Shown: positions 28,141-40,055, counted from the first letter of the stretch. The stretch is 64,000 nucleotides of DNA from Altericroceibacterium endophyticum (GCF_009827595.1 NZ_WTYT01000001.1:124001-188000); one strand, 5' to 3'. A program made the numbers and translations. The notes: generated from the letters alone by a model not told the origin.

Positions 28141-29061
28141 TCAGCTATTTTGTAGCGCATAGTCGAGCGCAGCACACACGGCGGCAACTTGCGCGGCGTT
28201 GCATTGTTTTGGCGTCGCTTTCGGGCTGTCAGGATAGACTTCGGTCGTGGTCGTGAAGCGGGCACCGGAAACCGATGCGCACATGGCATATTTCGCCGAC
28301 GGGTATTCGATTATCCCGCGCGACACAGCCGGTGTGCCGATGATCTTCCCTTGATCATCAGAGGGGGCGATATGCGTGACTTTCTCGACCGCTGCGATAA
28401 TCGCCTGCTGGAATTCTGGCTGCGGATTTTCGCTATCATCCACCAGATAGAACCCGTCGGGAATGATGTCGGGTTCGTATTCGGTCCCATCGCGCGCTGA
28501 CAGCGCGGGGCGAAACTCACTTTCATCACTGTCTGTGGTTTCATGCAGATCGATATGCAGGAGAAAAGGTGCAGGCTGTGATGAAACCAGCTTCATCAGC
28601 GCGTTCGCTTCCGCAACGCCGCTGTTTTCGAAGAAGCTGCGATTGGGGTCCTGCGCATTGTAATTCCAGCGATTAATGCGCTCAAATGCCCATGGGCTGA
28701 CGCAAGGTGCCACCAGCAGATTGACCTTGCCGCTATAATCGGTGGCGTGGTTTTCGAGAAAATCCAGCGCGCCCATCACGCCGCTGGTTTCATAGCCATG
28801 AACGCCGCCGGTAATCAGCGCATGCGGCAGTGATTCGTCACGTGGGCCATTATGCAGGGCGTAGAGCGGAAATCGCTCACCATTATAATCGAGTTCGCCA
28901 TAATTGATCAGGTCGAAGCGGTCCGCCAGCGCCTCGATACGCGGCAGGACCTGCTCATCATAGCGGCGCTGACGCGACTGGCGCGCCCGCCACTGATCGA
29001 CTTCCTTTGCTCCCCATGGCTGCCCCGGTGTTCCGATGGGATAAAAGGTGCTGGCTGACAT
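28141..29061 (-). CDS. M14-family zinc peptidase (succinylglutamate desuccinylase/aspartoacylase-like)
   Basis: A 306-residue cytoplasmic carboxypeptidase-like enzyme. Zinc site HxxE is [10 protein letters not shown], the second His lies in HIDLHETTD, and the catalytic Glu is in TTTEVYPDS near the C-terminus. No signal peptide. Substrate may be an N-acyl amino acid or a peptide. It ends before the convergent CHAP gene and starts close to the tRNA pair. Confidence 0.87.
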   Translation of the reverse strand: MSASTFYPIGTPGQPWGAKEVDQWRARQSRQRRYDEQVLPRIEALADRFDLINYGELDYNGERFPLYALHNGPRDESLPHALITGGVHGYETSGVMGALDFLENHATDYSGKVNLLVAPCVSPWAFERINRWNYNAQDPNRSFFENSGVAEANALMKLVSSQPAPFLLHIDLHETTDSDESEFRPALSARDGTEYEPDIIPDGFYLVDDSENPQPEFQQAIIAAVEKVTHIAPSDDQGKIIGTPAVSRGIIEYPSAKYAMCASVSGARFTTTTEVYPDSPKATPKQCNAAQVAAVCAALDYALQNS

Positions 29062-29192
29062 GGCTTACTCTCTTTGAATCTCTGCGATTGGCGCAATCAG
29101 CACTGAAGCGCGGATTTGGCAATATCCGGCGCAAACCATATCGGTTCTTAAAATGCCGTGATTATTGCCATGAAATGCTCACAAGAGCGAAG

Positions 29193-29269
<77 letters not shown>

Positions 29270-29305
29270 ACCTCCCGGAATAATCCGGGCTGCGTGCGAT
29301 CACGG

Positions 29306-29382
29306 TGGTGGGCCCGGCAGGATTCGAACCCGCGACCTAGCCGTTATGAGCGGCCAGCTCTAACCAACTGAGCTACAGGCCC
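29306..29382 (-). tRNA. tRNA-Ile2 (anticodon CAT, lysidine type)
   Basis: On the minus strand a 77-base cloverleaf with acceptor GGGCCTG/CGGGCCC, T-loop TTCGAAT, anticodon loop CTCATAA and encoded CCA. The CAT anticodon with flanking CTCATAA and the TAGGTCGC variable region resembles tRNA-Ile2 rather than elongator Met tRNA. If so, TilS modifies C34 to lysidine to read AUA. The Met alternative is not excluded but is less likely. Confidence 0.85.
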
Positions 29383-29438
29383 TGTTGCCGCGATGCGCAG
29401 CCGCTGCCTAGCTTGGCCGGGGGCAACTGGCAACCCGC

Positions 29439-30446
29439 CTATCGCAAAACAGCATCGGTAATTTCGCTTAAGCTGCAGGGAGTGACGTTCCGCTGTTCCA
29501 GATATGCGAAAATCCGCCGCCACCAGCCATAAAAATGCTCCAGATCGCGTTCATTGGAAATGTAGCTGGTCGATCCGGGAAGCAAGGAAGAGCTGTGGAA
29601 AGCAAACACCAGCAGCGGCAATTCCTCATCCAGCGCCATATCAATCGCGCGAATCGCTTCATCGGCCGTAATGCCTTCAGGGGTAAGCGGTATGCGCTCC
29701 AGCAAGGCCAGGCGTGACATCGCGCCGCCAAGCAGCGGAAACCGCTCCGCCAAAGGATGAAGTACCGGCCCCTGCTTTCGCAACATACCCCAGAATACAC
29801 TGGTAAGCGGAAGCTCGAGCAGGGAATGGTCTTCATTCAGCCAGAACGGATGGGAAGGATAATTCCTGTAATCCGGCCCGCCATCATGGCTGTAATCGAA
29901 ATGCGGGCGGATGGATGTGTCGATCGTCACGCCATTCGCGGTCAGCGCATCGATTGTGTTTTCCCCGAAGCCATAGCGGCCCGCGCGATAAATAATGGGC
30001 TTCGCGCCCAGTTTGGTCTCGATCGCCTCGATCAGGTTTTCGAGCTTGGCCTGCTCCAGTGCGGCGGGCAGATTTCCGGCGAAGGAATTGTAGCGCGTGA
30101 CCGCTTCTTCAAAGGGTGGATTTACCCATGGGTGAAGCTGAATGCCAATTTCTGCGCGGCCAGCTTGCAACGCGGGGCTGAGTATCTCTGCAGCTTCATC
30201 GCTGTGGGAAATCGGCCAGTCCACCAGATAGATGGGCGCGACATTCTCATACTCGCAAAATTCCTGAAACCGAGCGAGCTGGGGAAACTGTTCGAGGCGA
30301 TAGGCGTCGCGGGCGAAGGGGGCTGCCCAGTCGAATTCTTCTTCAGTGTCGACGGTAATCAGGAAATGAGGCCCAAAATCTTTGGGAAAGCACGCCTTTT
30401 CAAACCGGTGATGCTGGTTGCCGTTGCGGACTGGCGTGCTTTTCAT
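29439..30446 (-). CDS. Polysaccharide deacetylase family protein (WalW-like)
   Basis: A 335-residue NodB-fold protein. Metal and catalytic signatures are Asp-rich LITVDTEEEFDW at the N-terminus and IQLHPWVNPP as the His region, followed by IYRAGRYGFGENT. No signal peptide is seen, so it is probably cytoplasmic or membrane-associated. It lies 13 bases downstream of the histidine-kinase-like gene in the same direction, so the two are an operon. Likely involved in exopolysaccharide or glycan modification. Confidence 0.82.
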   Translation of the reverse strand: MKSTPVRNGNQHHRFEKACFPKDFGPHFLITVDTEEEFDWAAPFARDAYRLEQFPQLARFQEFCEYENVAPIYLVDWPISHSDEAAEILSPALQAGRAEIGIQLHPWVNPPFEEAVTRYNSFAGNLPAALEQAKLENLIEAIETKLGAKPIIYRAGRYGFGENTIDALTANGVTIDTSIRPHFDYSHDGGPDYRNYPSHPFWLNEDHSLLELPLTSVFWGMLRKQGPVLHPLAERFPLLGGAMSRLALLERIPLTPEGITADEAIRAIDMALDEELPLLVFAFHSSSLLPGSTSYISNERDLEHFYGWWRRIFAYLEQRNVTPCSLSEITDAVLR

Positions 30447-30459
30447 GCTGCTCCCACAG

Positions 30460-32259
30460 TCAGGCAGTGTGTTTTGATTGTTCTTCCTGAGTGCTATTGT
30501 GTGAAGGGTTCTCGGTCAAGCGCGGCAGGGTAACCCACAGCTGGTTGTCTTGCTGTCTCAGCGATCCGCCCATCGCCTTCGCTTCGGCGCGCGCCAGTCT
30601 GATGGAAAAGCCGGTTCCGAACATTCCGGCTGACAGAGAGGGGGCTTTCGCAGGTTGAGCTGCTTCGAAGATATCGCCCTTATCGATAATGGCGAGCGGC
30701 AACTCTATTGAGATGCGCACAGTATCAATTTGCTTTTCCAGCGTGATCTGAAGGCTTTCAGCAGGCGCCATCGTTCCTGCAAGAGTTGCCAATATCCGCC
30801 AGATCATGCCGATGACGTCACTGGCACTATGAGGGATCAGCACATCATCCCGATCGCCGAGCAGCACGATGCGTGCGTTGCGCGGGCGCAGGGCACCCGT
30901 CAGCCGGTGCAGCATGTTTTCGATAATATGGGGAAGGTCGCAGTTACCCTCAGTCAGTTCGAGCGCGCCGGTTTCCAACCGCGCAAGCCGGTCCAATTCG
31001 TCGAACCCGGCCATTAGCCTGGCCGCATCGACGGCTATGGCTGCAGAAAGGGCACGATATTCGTTCGGGGCAGGACCGAAAAGCTGTTGCTGGATGATTT
31101 CAGCAAATCCCTGGATTGCATTCACCGGGGTGCGCAATTCATGCAATATTTGCCGCATCCGGTCGCTGGGATGATCTGTCTGAACCTTGGCACTGCCATC
31201 GAAACGAGCTGCACAAGCTGCGTCGGACAAACGTGTCGCACGTAAGGAATACCCCCGAAACTGGCCATCTTGTGAGTCAAAGAGAGGTGCGCCCTGCAGC
31301 AGCCAAATCCCATCCAGTTGGCCCAGACCGTCCAGCGTTAATGCCGCATCGCAGAGCGGTTGACGCAATCGCATGGCCATGATTGCCGCATCGGGAAGGC
31401 TTGCCGGTGCGTTTTCATTCTGGCTGCTGAAGGTGAGCCCAAACAGAAGCGGCGCGATATTCATCGGCGTTGCGGCTTCTATTCGTCCATCACGGTCGGT
31501 GCAGGCGATGAAGCTCAGCGGTACTGTGAAGGCGTTCAATTCAGAGGACGGCGCGGCAGTAGCTTCGGGCGGTTGATGCACCGGTGTGGCGGCAGCAGCA
31601 TCGGTTTGTGCCATGGCGCGTTGCTGACGGACAGCTTCGATTCTCTCGATCAGCGACGAAACGGGCTGGCTGGCATGCGGGCGCCGGACCCTATTGCGCG
31701 GATCATCACCTGTTTGAGCCGGGGTATCATCGGCTTCGGATGCTTCACCAACTTTGCTGGAATCGGTAGCGCCAACAGTGCTGTCCGCTTGCTGTGAAGA
31801 CGGCGCGAGCTGCATGTCCGGTTCGGGGAGAAGCAGGTCTTCCACTCCAAGCTGGGCCAGAACATGGCGAGCATTTTCTGACAAATCCTGCCGGTGCCGC
31901 AGGAAGCCGCGCGCGATTACCGGCAGACTGGGAATAATGTTAAGCCATTCGGCTTCTGTCAGCCGCGCGCCGGCCATTGCGGATGCCGCGACTTTAGGTG
32001 CACGCTGGGCAAGCCACATGATGAGAGCGGGATCGCGCAATCGTGTGCCGGGTTCGCGCAAAATTTCCGCTTGCTGCGACGCAGGCACGGCGTCACCCAA
32101 TTCGGTCAGCTTTACGAAGGCCGCATCACGCAGAATCGGATCGACGGCCCGACTGGCGCTTCCCAGTAGGTCGATCAGCTGCCGATATTGCGTTTTGGTC
32201 GCCAGTTCACCGCCTGCGCGCTGGCGCAATACGGTAACAAGGCGATCGTCAAACAGCAT
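30460..32259 (-). CDS. Soluble histidine-kinase-like protein with degenerate ATP-binding domain
   Basis: A 599-residue protein without membrane segments. The first 150 residues are helical and unlike known sensors; a Pro/Ala/Thr-rich linker follows, then a PAS-like region (SFIACTDRDGRIEAATP), then a HisKA H-box with the phospho-acceptor His in LHELRTPVNAIQGF. The last 170 residues align with an ATPase domain, but the usual N-box Asn is absent (GMIWRILATLAGTMAP) and no DxGxG motif is visible, although a late glycine loop GMFGTGFSIRLARAEAKAMG remains. Either the domain is divergent or the protein is a pseudokinase. It forms an operon with the polysaccharide deacetylase. Confidence 0.75.
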   Translation of the reverse strand: MLFDDRLVTVLRQRAGGELATKTQYRQLIDLLGSASRAVDPILRDAAFVKLTELGDAVPASQQAEILREPGTRLRDPALIMWLAQRAPKVAASAMAGARLTEAEWLNIIPSLPVIARGFLRHRQDLSENARHVLAQLGVEDLLLPEPDMQLAPSSQQADSTVGATDSSKVGEASEADDTPAQTGDDPRNRVRRPHASQPVSSLIERIEAVRQQRAMAQTDAAAATPVHQPPEATAAPSSELNAFTVPLSFIACTDRDGRIEAATPMNIAPLLFGLTFSSQNENAPASLPDAAIMAMRLRQPLCDAALTLDGLGQLDGIWLLQGAPLFDSQDGQFRGYSLRATRLSDAACAARFDGSAKVQTDHPSDRMRQILHELRTPVNAIQGFAEIIQQQLFGPAPNEYRALSAAIAVDAARLMAGFDELDRLARLETGALELTEGNCDLPHIIENMLHRLTGALRPRNARIVLLGDRDDVLIPHSASDVIGMIWRILATLAGTMAPAESLQITLEKQIDTVRISIELPLAIIDKGDIFEAAQPAKAPSLSAGMFGTGFSIRLARAEAKAMGGSLRQQDNQLWVTLPRLTENPSHNSTQEEQSKHTA

Positions 32260-32471
32260 TTGATCTCCGATAAATGGCGAAATAGGGCGAATTGGCCGGA
32301 TGAATTGTCATAGCTGGCTGTTGCTCGGCGCGTAGCTTCCTTTTTCCCGCGTTGCAAAGCGGGACAATTGCCGTCATAGATAATAAAATTTCCGAATAGC
32401 GAACTCCGGCCATTGTGAAGTTTCCGGTTTGAGTAAGCTAAATGGGGTATTCCGCAATCGGGGCTGGATTC

Positions 32472-32936
32472 ATGGCAACTCTGGACAAGATTGATCGTCG
32501 TTTGCTGGCAGAATTGCAGGCAGAGGGGCGTGTCACCAATGTCGAACTCGCGCAGAGGGTGGGGCTAACGGCCCCGCCTTGTCTCCGCCGGGTGCGGGCA
32601 TTGGAAGAAGAAGGGGTCATCCGCGGCTATCATGCTGATCTGGATGCATCGAAACTGGGCTTTGCGATCACCGTTTTTGCGATGGTCAGTCTGAAAAGCC
32701 AGGCAGAGGAAGACCTGCGCTTCTTCGAAGAGCATATCAAAACTCTGCCGGAAGTTCGTGAGTGCCACATGTTGAATGGCGAAATCGACTTTATTCTGAA
32801 AGTCGTAAGCCAGGATCTTCAGAGCTTTCAGGAATTTCTCACCAGCAAGCTGACGCCGACGCCCAATGTGGCCAGCGTCAAGACATCGCTGACGATCCGG
32901 ACATCCAAATACACACCAGGCGTCCCGTTGGGATAA
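32472..32936 (+). CDS. Lrp/AsnC family transcriptional regulator
   Basis: A 154-residue amino-acid-responsive regulator. The N-terminal helix-turn-helix runs through LDKIDRRLLAELQAEGR and ELAQRVGLTAPPCLRRVRAL; the C-terminal half is the RAM ligand-binding domain. ATG 32472 (MATLDKID) gives the usual family start; an in-frame ATG at 32442 is less likely. Target and effector are unknown. Its last codons form the left half of a terminator stem. Confidence 0.92.
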   Translation: MATLDKIDRRLLAELQAEGRVTNVELAQRVGLTAPPCLRRVRALEEEGVIRGYHADLDASKLGFAITVFAMVSLKSQAEEDLRFFEEHIKTLPEVRECHMLNGEIDFILKVVSQDLQSFQEFLTSKLTPTPNVASVKTSLTIRTSKYTPGVPLG

Positions 32937-32948
32937 CGGAACGCCTGG
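32916..32948. terminator. Imperfect terminator-like hairpin overlapping the Lrp 3' end
   Basis: CCAGGCGT-c-CCGTT pairs with AACGG-a-ACGCCTGG across a five-base loop, one mismatch in 14 pairs, followed by CGTTTATTC. The left arm codes for the last residues of the Lrp protein. It stands between two convergent genes. Confidence 0.7.
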
Positions 32949-32994
32949 CGTTTATTCTATCTGAAAATTGAGGCTTTAGGCGTGGCGGGCTTTA

Positions 32995-34344
32995 TCAGCT
33001 GCCGCGCTTTTCAAGCCATTCTTCAAGCCATTTGATCGAATAATCACCATTCAGAATGTCTGGCTCCTCGAGCAAGGCACAATGAAGTGGGATTGACGTC
33101 TTCACGCCTTCGACAACCATTTCATCCAAGGCCCGTTTCAGCCGCATAATACACCCTTCGCGGGTACGGCCATAAACGATCAGCTTGGCGATCATGGAAT
33201 CGTAATAAGGCGGGATAGAATAGCCGGCATAGAGCCCGCTATCGACGCGCACATGCATGCCGCCTGGGGCATGATATGTAGTGATTTTGCCCGGAGAAGG
33301 TGCGAAGTTGAATGGATCTTCCGCATTGATGCGGCATTCGATCGCATGCCCTTTGAACTCGATCTCATCCTGCTTGATCGAGAGCGGCTTGCCGTCGGCC
33401 ACACGAATCTGTTCACGCACCAGATCGACCCCGGTGATCGCTTCGGTCACAGGATGTTCGACCTGCAGGCGGGTGTTCATTTCGATGAAATAGAACTCGC
33501 CATTTTCCCACAGAAATTCGATCGTGCCAGCACCGCGATAGCCCATTTCGGCCATCGCCTTGGCCACAATACCGCCCATCCGCTCACGATCTTCCTGACC
33601 GAGAACGGGGGAGGGGGCCTCTTCCAGAACTTTCTGGTGGCGACGCTGTAGTGAACAATCGCGCTCACCAAGATGGATAGCATTGCCATTGCCATCGCCA
33701 AAAACCTGGAATTCGATATGACGCGGATTGCCGAGATATTTCTCGATATAAACCGTGTCATCACCAAAAGCAGCCTTGGCTTCGCTCTTGGCCTGTGAAA
33801 CCAGAGTTTCAAGCTGGTCGCGTGACGGAATGACCTTCATTCCGCGGCCACCACCACCCGAAGCCGCTTTGACCAGGACTGGGTAACCGATTTCTTCCGC
33901 CACCCGGGCGGCTTCTTCGGTCGTGTACACTGCACCGTCAGACCCCGGAACCAGCGGAAGGCCAAGCGCCCCGGCGGTTTTCTTCGCCGCGACCTTGTCT
34001 CCCATCGTCCGGATATGTTCCGGCTTGGGGCCGATCCAGGCAATGTCATGCGCTTCGACGATTTCGGCGAATTGCGCATTTTCAGACAGGAAGCCGTAAC
34101 CGGGATGGATCGCATCCGCGCCGGAAATCTCCGCCGCAGAAATGATCGCAGCCTGATTCAGATAGCTGTCCTTGGCGGCAGGCGGCCCGATGCAGATGGC
34201 ATGATCGGCGAGCCGGACATGCATTGCATCAGTATCGGCGGTCGAATGGACCGCCACTGTTTCGATGCCCATTTCATGCGCGGCGCGATGAATTCGCAAG
34301 GCGATTTCGCCGCGATTGGCGATCAGCAGGCGGGAAATGGTCAT
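32995..34344 (-). CDS. accC: Acetyl-CoA carboxylase biotin carboxylase subunit
   Basis: A 449-residue ATP-grasp enzyme that carboxylates the biotin carried by AccB, the first step of malonyl-CoA synthesis. Diagnostic motifs are [13 protein letters not shown] at the start, the glycine-rich ATP loop [33 protein letters not shown] and [14 protein letters not shown]. It is the last gene of the aroQ-accB-accC unit, four bases downstream of accB. Confidence 0.97.
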   Translation of the reverse strand: MTISRLLIANRGEIALRIHRAAHEMGIETVAVHSTADTDAMHVRLADHAICIGPPAAKDSYLNQAAIISAAEISGADAIHPGYGFLSENAQFAEIVEAHDIAWIGPKPEHIRTMGDKVAAKKTAGALGLPLVPGSDGAVYTTEEAARVAEEIGYPVLVKAASGGGGRGMKVIPSRDQLETLVSQAKSEAKAAFGDDTVYIEKYLGNPRHIEFQVFGDGNGNAIHLGERDCSLQRRHQKVLEEAPSPVLGQEDRERMGGIVAKAMAEMGYRGAGTIEFLWENGEFYFIEMNTRLQVEHPVTEAITGVDLVREQIRVADGKPLSIKQDEIEFKGHAIECRINAEDPFNFAPSPGKITTYHAPGGMHVRVDSGLYAGYSIPPYYDSMIAKLIVYGRTREGCIMRLKRALDEMVVEGVKTSIPLHCALLEEPDILNGDYSIKWLEEWLEKRGS

Positions 34345-34348
34345 GCGA

Positions 34349-34834
34349 TCAGTCTACCACGACAAGCGGCTGGTCGAATTCGACCGGCTGCGCATTTTCG
34401 ACCAGAACCTGCCTCACCGTGCCAGAGGCGGTGGCGGTGATGGGATTCATCACCTTCATCGCTTCAACGATCAGCAGTGTGTCACCGGCCTTAACGCTAT
34501 CGCCGACTTTCACGAAGTTCGGGGATTCCGGATCGGCGGCCAGATAGACCGTGCCGACCATGGGCGACTTAATTGCATTGGCGTTGTCTGCTACAGCCGG
34601 TTCTGCAGGACTTTCCCCTGCAGTTGGTGCCGGAGCGGGGGCTGGCGCGGGTGCCATCGGAGCCGGAGCTGCCGCCGCCAATGTGCCGCGTGCCACGCGT
34701 ATTTTGCGTTCGCCGTCCTCAACCTCAATTTCGGTGAGGCCGGTTTCAGCCAGCATTTCTGCCAGTTCGCGAACCAGGTCGCTGTCGATTTTCATGCCGG
34801 AATCACGTCCGGTCTTGCCTTTTATGTCGGCCAT
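34349..34834 (-). CDS. accB: Biotin carboxyl carrier protein of acetyl-CoA carboxylase
   Basis: A 161-residue carrier. The C-terminal biotinyl domain has the modified Lys in [10 protein letters not shown], and a Pro/Ala-rich hinge (APAPAPAP) links it to an N-terminal helix. Start at 34834 has GAGGA upstream on the minus strand. It sits between aroQ and accC, four bases from accC, and its product is the substrate of AccC. Confidence 0.96.
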   Translation of the reverse strand: MADIKGKTGRDSGMKIDSDLVRELAEMLAETGLTEIEVEDGERKIRVARGTLAAAAPAPMAPAPAPAPAPTAGESPAEPAVADNANAIKSPMVGTVYLAADPESPNFVKVGDSVKAGDTLLIVEAMKVMNPITATASGTVRQVLVENAQPVEFDQPLVVVD

Positions 34835-34919
34835 TATGTCCTCGCGGTGGTCGATTATTGAAAGGCGCTATGCGTCCGGTGAGCGCACAAGGCAAGGGGT
34901 CGCCCATAGTTGAACCACA

Positions 34920-35354
34920 TTACAGTTGTTTTGCAGCATCCAATGCCAGTTCATAACCGAAGGATCCGAAGCCTGCGATCGAACCATGTGCGGCCATGCC
35001 TACAAAGCTTTTGTGGCGGTAGCTTTCACGAGCATGCGGATTGGAAAGATGCACCTCGATCACCGGCGTGCGGATCGATCGGATCGCATCATAAAGGCCG
35101 AGGCTGGTATGGGTGAGGGCGCCGGCATTCAGAATGATCGCCTTGGCGTTTTCATTCTGTGCTTCATGCAGCCAATCGATCAGGTGTCCCTCATGGTTGG
35201 ACTGGCGAATCTCCAGCTCAAAATCGAGCGACTTGGCTTTGCCTTCCAGTGATGCGGCAATATCGTCCAGCGATTCATCGCCGTAGATTTCTGGCTCACG
35301 AATCCCCAGCATGTTGAGATTCGGACCGTTGAGAACGTAAATAGTCTCGGACAT
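34920..35354 (-). CDS. aroQ: Type II 3-dehydroquinate dehydratase
   Basis: A 144-residue enzyme of the shikimate pathway that dehydrates 3-dehydroquinate in the cytoplasm. Motifs: NGPNLNMLGIREPEIYG at the N-terminus (with the catalytic Tyr), NAGALTHTS, and EVHLSNPHARE with the catalytic His. The frame stays open much further upstream, but ATG 35354 has AAGGGAG seven bases ahead and gives the standard N-terminus. This Shine-Dalgarno sequence lies inside a perfect hairpin (35358-35399). The gene leads an operon with accB and accC. Confidence 0.96.
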   Translation of the reverse strand: MSETIYVLNGPNLNMLGIREPEIYGDESLDDIAASLEGKAKSLDFELEIRQSNHEGHLIDWLHEAQNENAKAIILNAGALTHTSLGLYDAIRSIRTPVIEVHLSNPHARESYRHKSFVGMAAHGSIAGFGSFGYELALDAAKQL

Positions 35355-35357
35355 TGT

Positions 35358-35399
35358 AACTCCCTTGGCGTTTGCGGGTGCCATAACGCCAAGGGAGTG
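35358..35399. promoter_or_regulatory. Perfect hairpin enclosing the aroQ Shine-Dalgarno sequence
   Basis: On the minus strand CTCCCTTGGCGTT pairs perfectly with AACGCCAAGGGAG across a 12-base loop. The right arm contains the AAGGGAG ribosome-binding site of aroQ, which begins seven bases later. No T-run follows on either strand, so it does not look like a normal terminator. A control of translation or mRNA stability in the leader is the simplest reading (inference). Confidence 0.65.
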
Positions 35400-35424
35400 G
35401 AAGAGCAAAAAAGACGTGAGGGTA

Positions 35425-35835
35425 TTACCCTGCGCCCTTGATCTTCCCCCATTGGCGAGCGGCCGTATAGCCCAGGTAACCAGTACCAAAGAGAGCATAG
35501 AGTGGTTCCGGCAAACCGTTGAGATAGGCATTCATGCCGCGGGCAATATCTTGCGCGGCCTGGGGGTTGAAGGCGGCCAGAATGCCCATCGGCAGTGCCC
35601 AAAGCAGCAGAATATACATGACATAAAGAAAGCTGGGGCGTGCCCTGCTGGTCCATGGATCTGGAGATTGTGCCTCGCTGACGATGGCGGACAAGCGGGT
35701 GCGAACGGTTTCGAGCTCCTGTGATCCCTCCAGCTTCAGCAGCTCCAGCTTGGCTTTTTCCCGCGTGGCGGGGTCGGGAATCACTTTGTCTATGATGGAA
35801 GCGATGGGCGCGATAAGCGAATCGATCAGCGGCAT
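35425..35835 (-). CDS. GTA-type 3TM holin-like protein
   Basis: A 136-residue protein resembling the holin-like 3TM family seen with gene transfer agents in alphaproteobacteria. An amphipathic N-terminus (DSLIAPIASIIDKVIP) and charged helix precede hydrophobic segments including FLYVMYILLLWALPMGIL and LYALFGTGYLGYTAARQW. Holins open the inner membrane for a lysin. No other phage or GTA gene is nearby. It is transcribed toward aroQ, 70 bases away, and could contribute a transcript reading into the aroQ hairpin. Confidence 0.75.
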   Translation of the reverse strand: MPLIDSLIAPIASIIDKVIPDPATREKAKLELLKLEGSQELETVRTRLSAIVSEAQSPDPWTSRARPSFLYVMYILLLWALPMGILAAFNPQAAQDIARGMNAYLNGLPEPLYALFGTGYLGYTAARQWGKIKGAG

Positions 35836-35896
35836 GGCAGGGCTCCGATAGCGGTGAACGCTGCCGGCATTTGCTTAGTGCTCCAGATGTAGGAAA

Positions 35897-35925
35897 GGGG
35901 GCGGACCGCTCGCGCGGTCGCCCCC
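35897..35925. terminator. Terminator-like GC-rich hairpin after katG
   Basis: GGGGGCG-g-ACCGC pairs with GCGGT-CGCCCCC with a four-base loop and one bulged G. On the minus strand it follows the katG stop (35948) and is followed by a short T-run (TTTCCT). Confidence 0.55.
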
Positions 35926-35947
35926 GATTCTTTCACTGTGCTGAACT

Positions 35948-38453
<2,506 letters not shown>

Positions 38454-39662
38454 TTGAGCCAGTCATCTTCTTACGCCGCGCCTCCGGGTCTGATCATATT
38501 CGCGCTGTCGATGGGCGCTTTCGCCATCGGCACCACTGAATTCGCGGCAATGAGCCTGCTGCCCTTCTTTGCAAAAGACCTTGGGATCAGCGAACCGGTC
38601 GCTGGCCATGCCATCAGTATCTATGCGCTGGGCGTGGTCACAGGTGCGCCACTGATTGCCATTTGGGGGGCACGTTTTTCGCGTAAAACCCTCCTGCTGG
38701 CGCTGATGGCCGTGTTTGCCTTCGCTAACGGTTTGAGTGCGTTTGCGCCCGATTACCCAACTCTCTTGCTGTTCCGCTTTCTCAGCGGACTACCGCATGG
38801 CGCGTATTTCGGCGTGGCGGCACTGGTCGCGGCGGGGTTGGTCCCGCGAGAGAAACGCGCGCAATCCGTTGCATTGGTGATGGTTGGCCTGACCAGCGCG
38901 ACCATCATTGGCGTGCCGCTGGCCAATTGGATGGGGCAGGCGTTTGGCTGGCGGGTTGGTTTCATGATTGTCGCGGTTCTGGCGATGATCACGGTGACGC
39001 TGGTGGCGATATTCGCAACTCACGATAAGGGCGACCCCGAATCCAGTCCGCTGCGTGAGCTGGGGGCACTTAAAAACCCGCAAGTTCTGCTCACGCTGCT
39101 CACCGGGGCCATCGGTTTTGGCGGGCTCTTTGCAGTCTACACTTATGTTGCATCGATTCTGATCGAAGTGACGCAAGTATCTGAAAGCATGGTCCCGCTG
39201 GTTCTGGCGATTTTTGGTATCGGGATGACAATCGGCAATTTGGTTGCCGCGCGGGCGGCCGATCGCGCGATGAACCGAACCGTTATCGCGCTCATGCTAT
39301 GGAGCGCCGCCTCGCTCGCTCTGTTTCCGTTTGTGGCAAGCAACCTGGTGGCAATGTGCGTGGTAATTTTCTGCATCGGCGCAGGTGGCGGACTTGGTTC
39401 GGTTCTTCAGGCACGACTGATGGATGTGGCAGGGGACGCGCAGACACTGGCCGCAGCAGCCCACCACAGCGCGTTCAACATGGCCAATGCGCTCGGCCCC
39501 TGGCTTGGCGGTCTGGCAATTTCGGCGGGCTATGGTCTGACGTCGACCGGTTGGATTGGTGCGGGTCTCTCGCTTGGAGGGCTCGCAATTTATCTCGTCG
39601 CGCTGTCGCTGCAAAATCGCACTGAAACGCTATTGTCGAAGGCCGGTCCAGCCTCAAAATAA
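38454..39662 (+). CDS. MFS transporter, DHA1/AraJ-like
   Basis: A 402-residue major facilitator with about 12 hydrophobic segments. An early segment reads GAFAIGTTEFAAMSLLPFF and is followed by a conserved Arg loop. It resembles AraJ-type drug or sugar efflux permeases. The frame is open from TTG 38391, but TTG 38454 has GGAGG six bases ahead and starts a standard N-terminus (MSQSSSYAAPPG), so it is chosen. Substrate unknown. Confidence 0.85.
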   Translation: MSQSSSYAAPPGLIIFALSMGAFAIGTTEFAAMSLLPFFAKDLGISEPVAGHAISIYALGVVTGAPLIAIWGARFSRKTLLLALMAVFAFANGLSAFAPDYPTLLLFRFLSGLPHGAYFGVAALVAAGLVPREKRAQSVALVMVGLTSATIIGVPLANWMGQAFGWRVGFMIVAVLAMITVTLVAIFATHDKGDPESSPLRELGALKNPQVLLTLLTGAIGFGGLFAVYTYVASILIEVTQVSESMVPLVLAIFGIGMTIGNLVAARAADRAMNRTVIALMLWSAASLALFPFVASNLVAMCVVIFCIGAGGGLGSVLQARLMDVAGDAQTLAAAAHHSAFNMANALGPWLGGLAISAGYGLTSTGWIGAGLSLGGLAIYLVALSLQNRTETLLSKAGPASK

Positions 39663-39884
39663 CGTCTCGTCTTGATCCGAAATGCTTTGGTTTGGCCCGG
39701 ATCTCTCCTTAGCGGACCTCCCTAACCTCACGCCGCTCGCTTTCAATTGCTCGGCAGGCCGGAACCGGGCGGGCGGTGGGGCAGCGTCCGGTTCATCCTG
39801 CTGGGCACGCCGCGCGCGCTATTGGCATAATCTCGTCCAGCAGTAGCTCAACGACGCTGCAGATTGGCCGAGGAATGCAGGGCT

Positions 39885-40055
39885 CTAGGCCCCTGTTGTA
39901 GCAAGCGCCTCTGCCGCTTGCATGACGGCGATCGCAGCCAGAATTACCCCCAGAGAACTTGCTGCTCGTTCTTTGGCAGAAGCCGCGCGCAGGTACCCTT
40001 CACAGATTATTCGCAAGCAATTCAATGCTCCGAGTAAATTGATATTGACTCGCAA
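39885..40055 (-). CDS. Possible small protein, 56 residues, TTG start
   Basis: Not a recognised gene. From a TTG at 40055 the minus strand is open for 56 residues and ends at a TAG at 39885. It has a Shine-Dalgarno-like AGAAGAGG about five bases before the TTG. The predicted product has a central basic piece (EGYLRAASAKERAAS) and a hydrophobic C-terminal stretch (LGVILAAIAVMQAAEAL), like a small membrane or membrane-edge protein. The first iron-box-like repeat overlaps its start, so it would share regulation with the receptor on the other strand. It may be chance or the tail of a decayed gene. Confidence 0.25.
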   Translation of the reverse strand: MRVNINLLGALNCLRIICEGYLRAASAKERAASSLGVILAAIAVMQAAEALATTGA

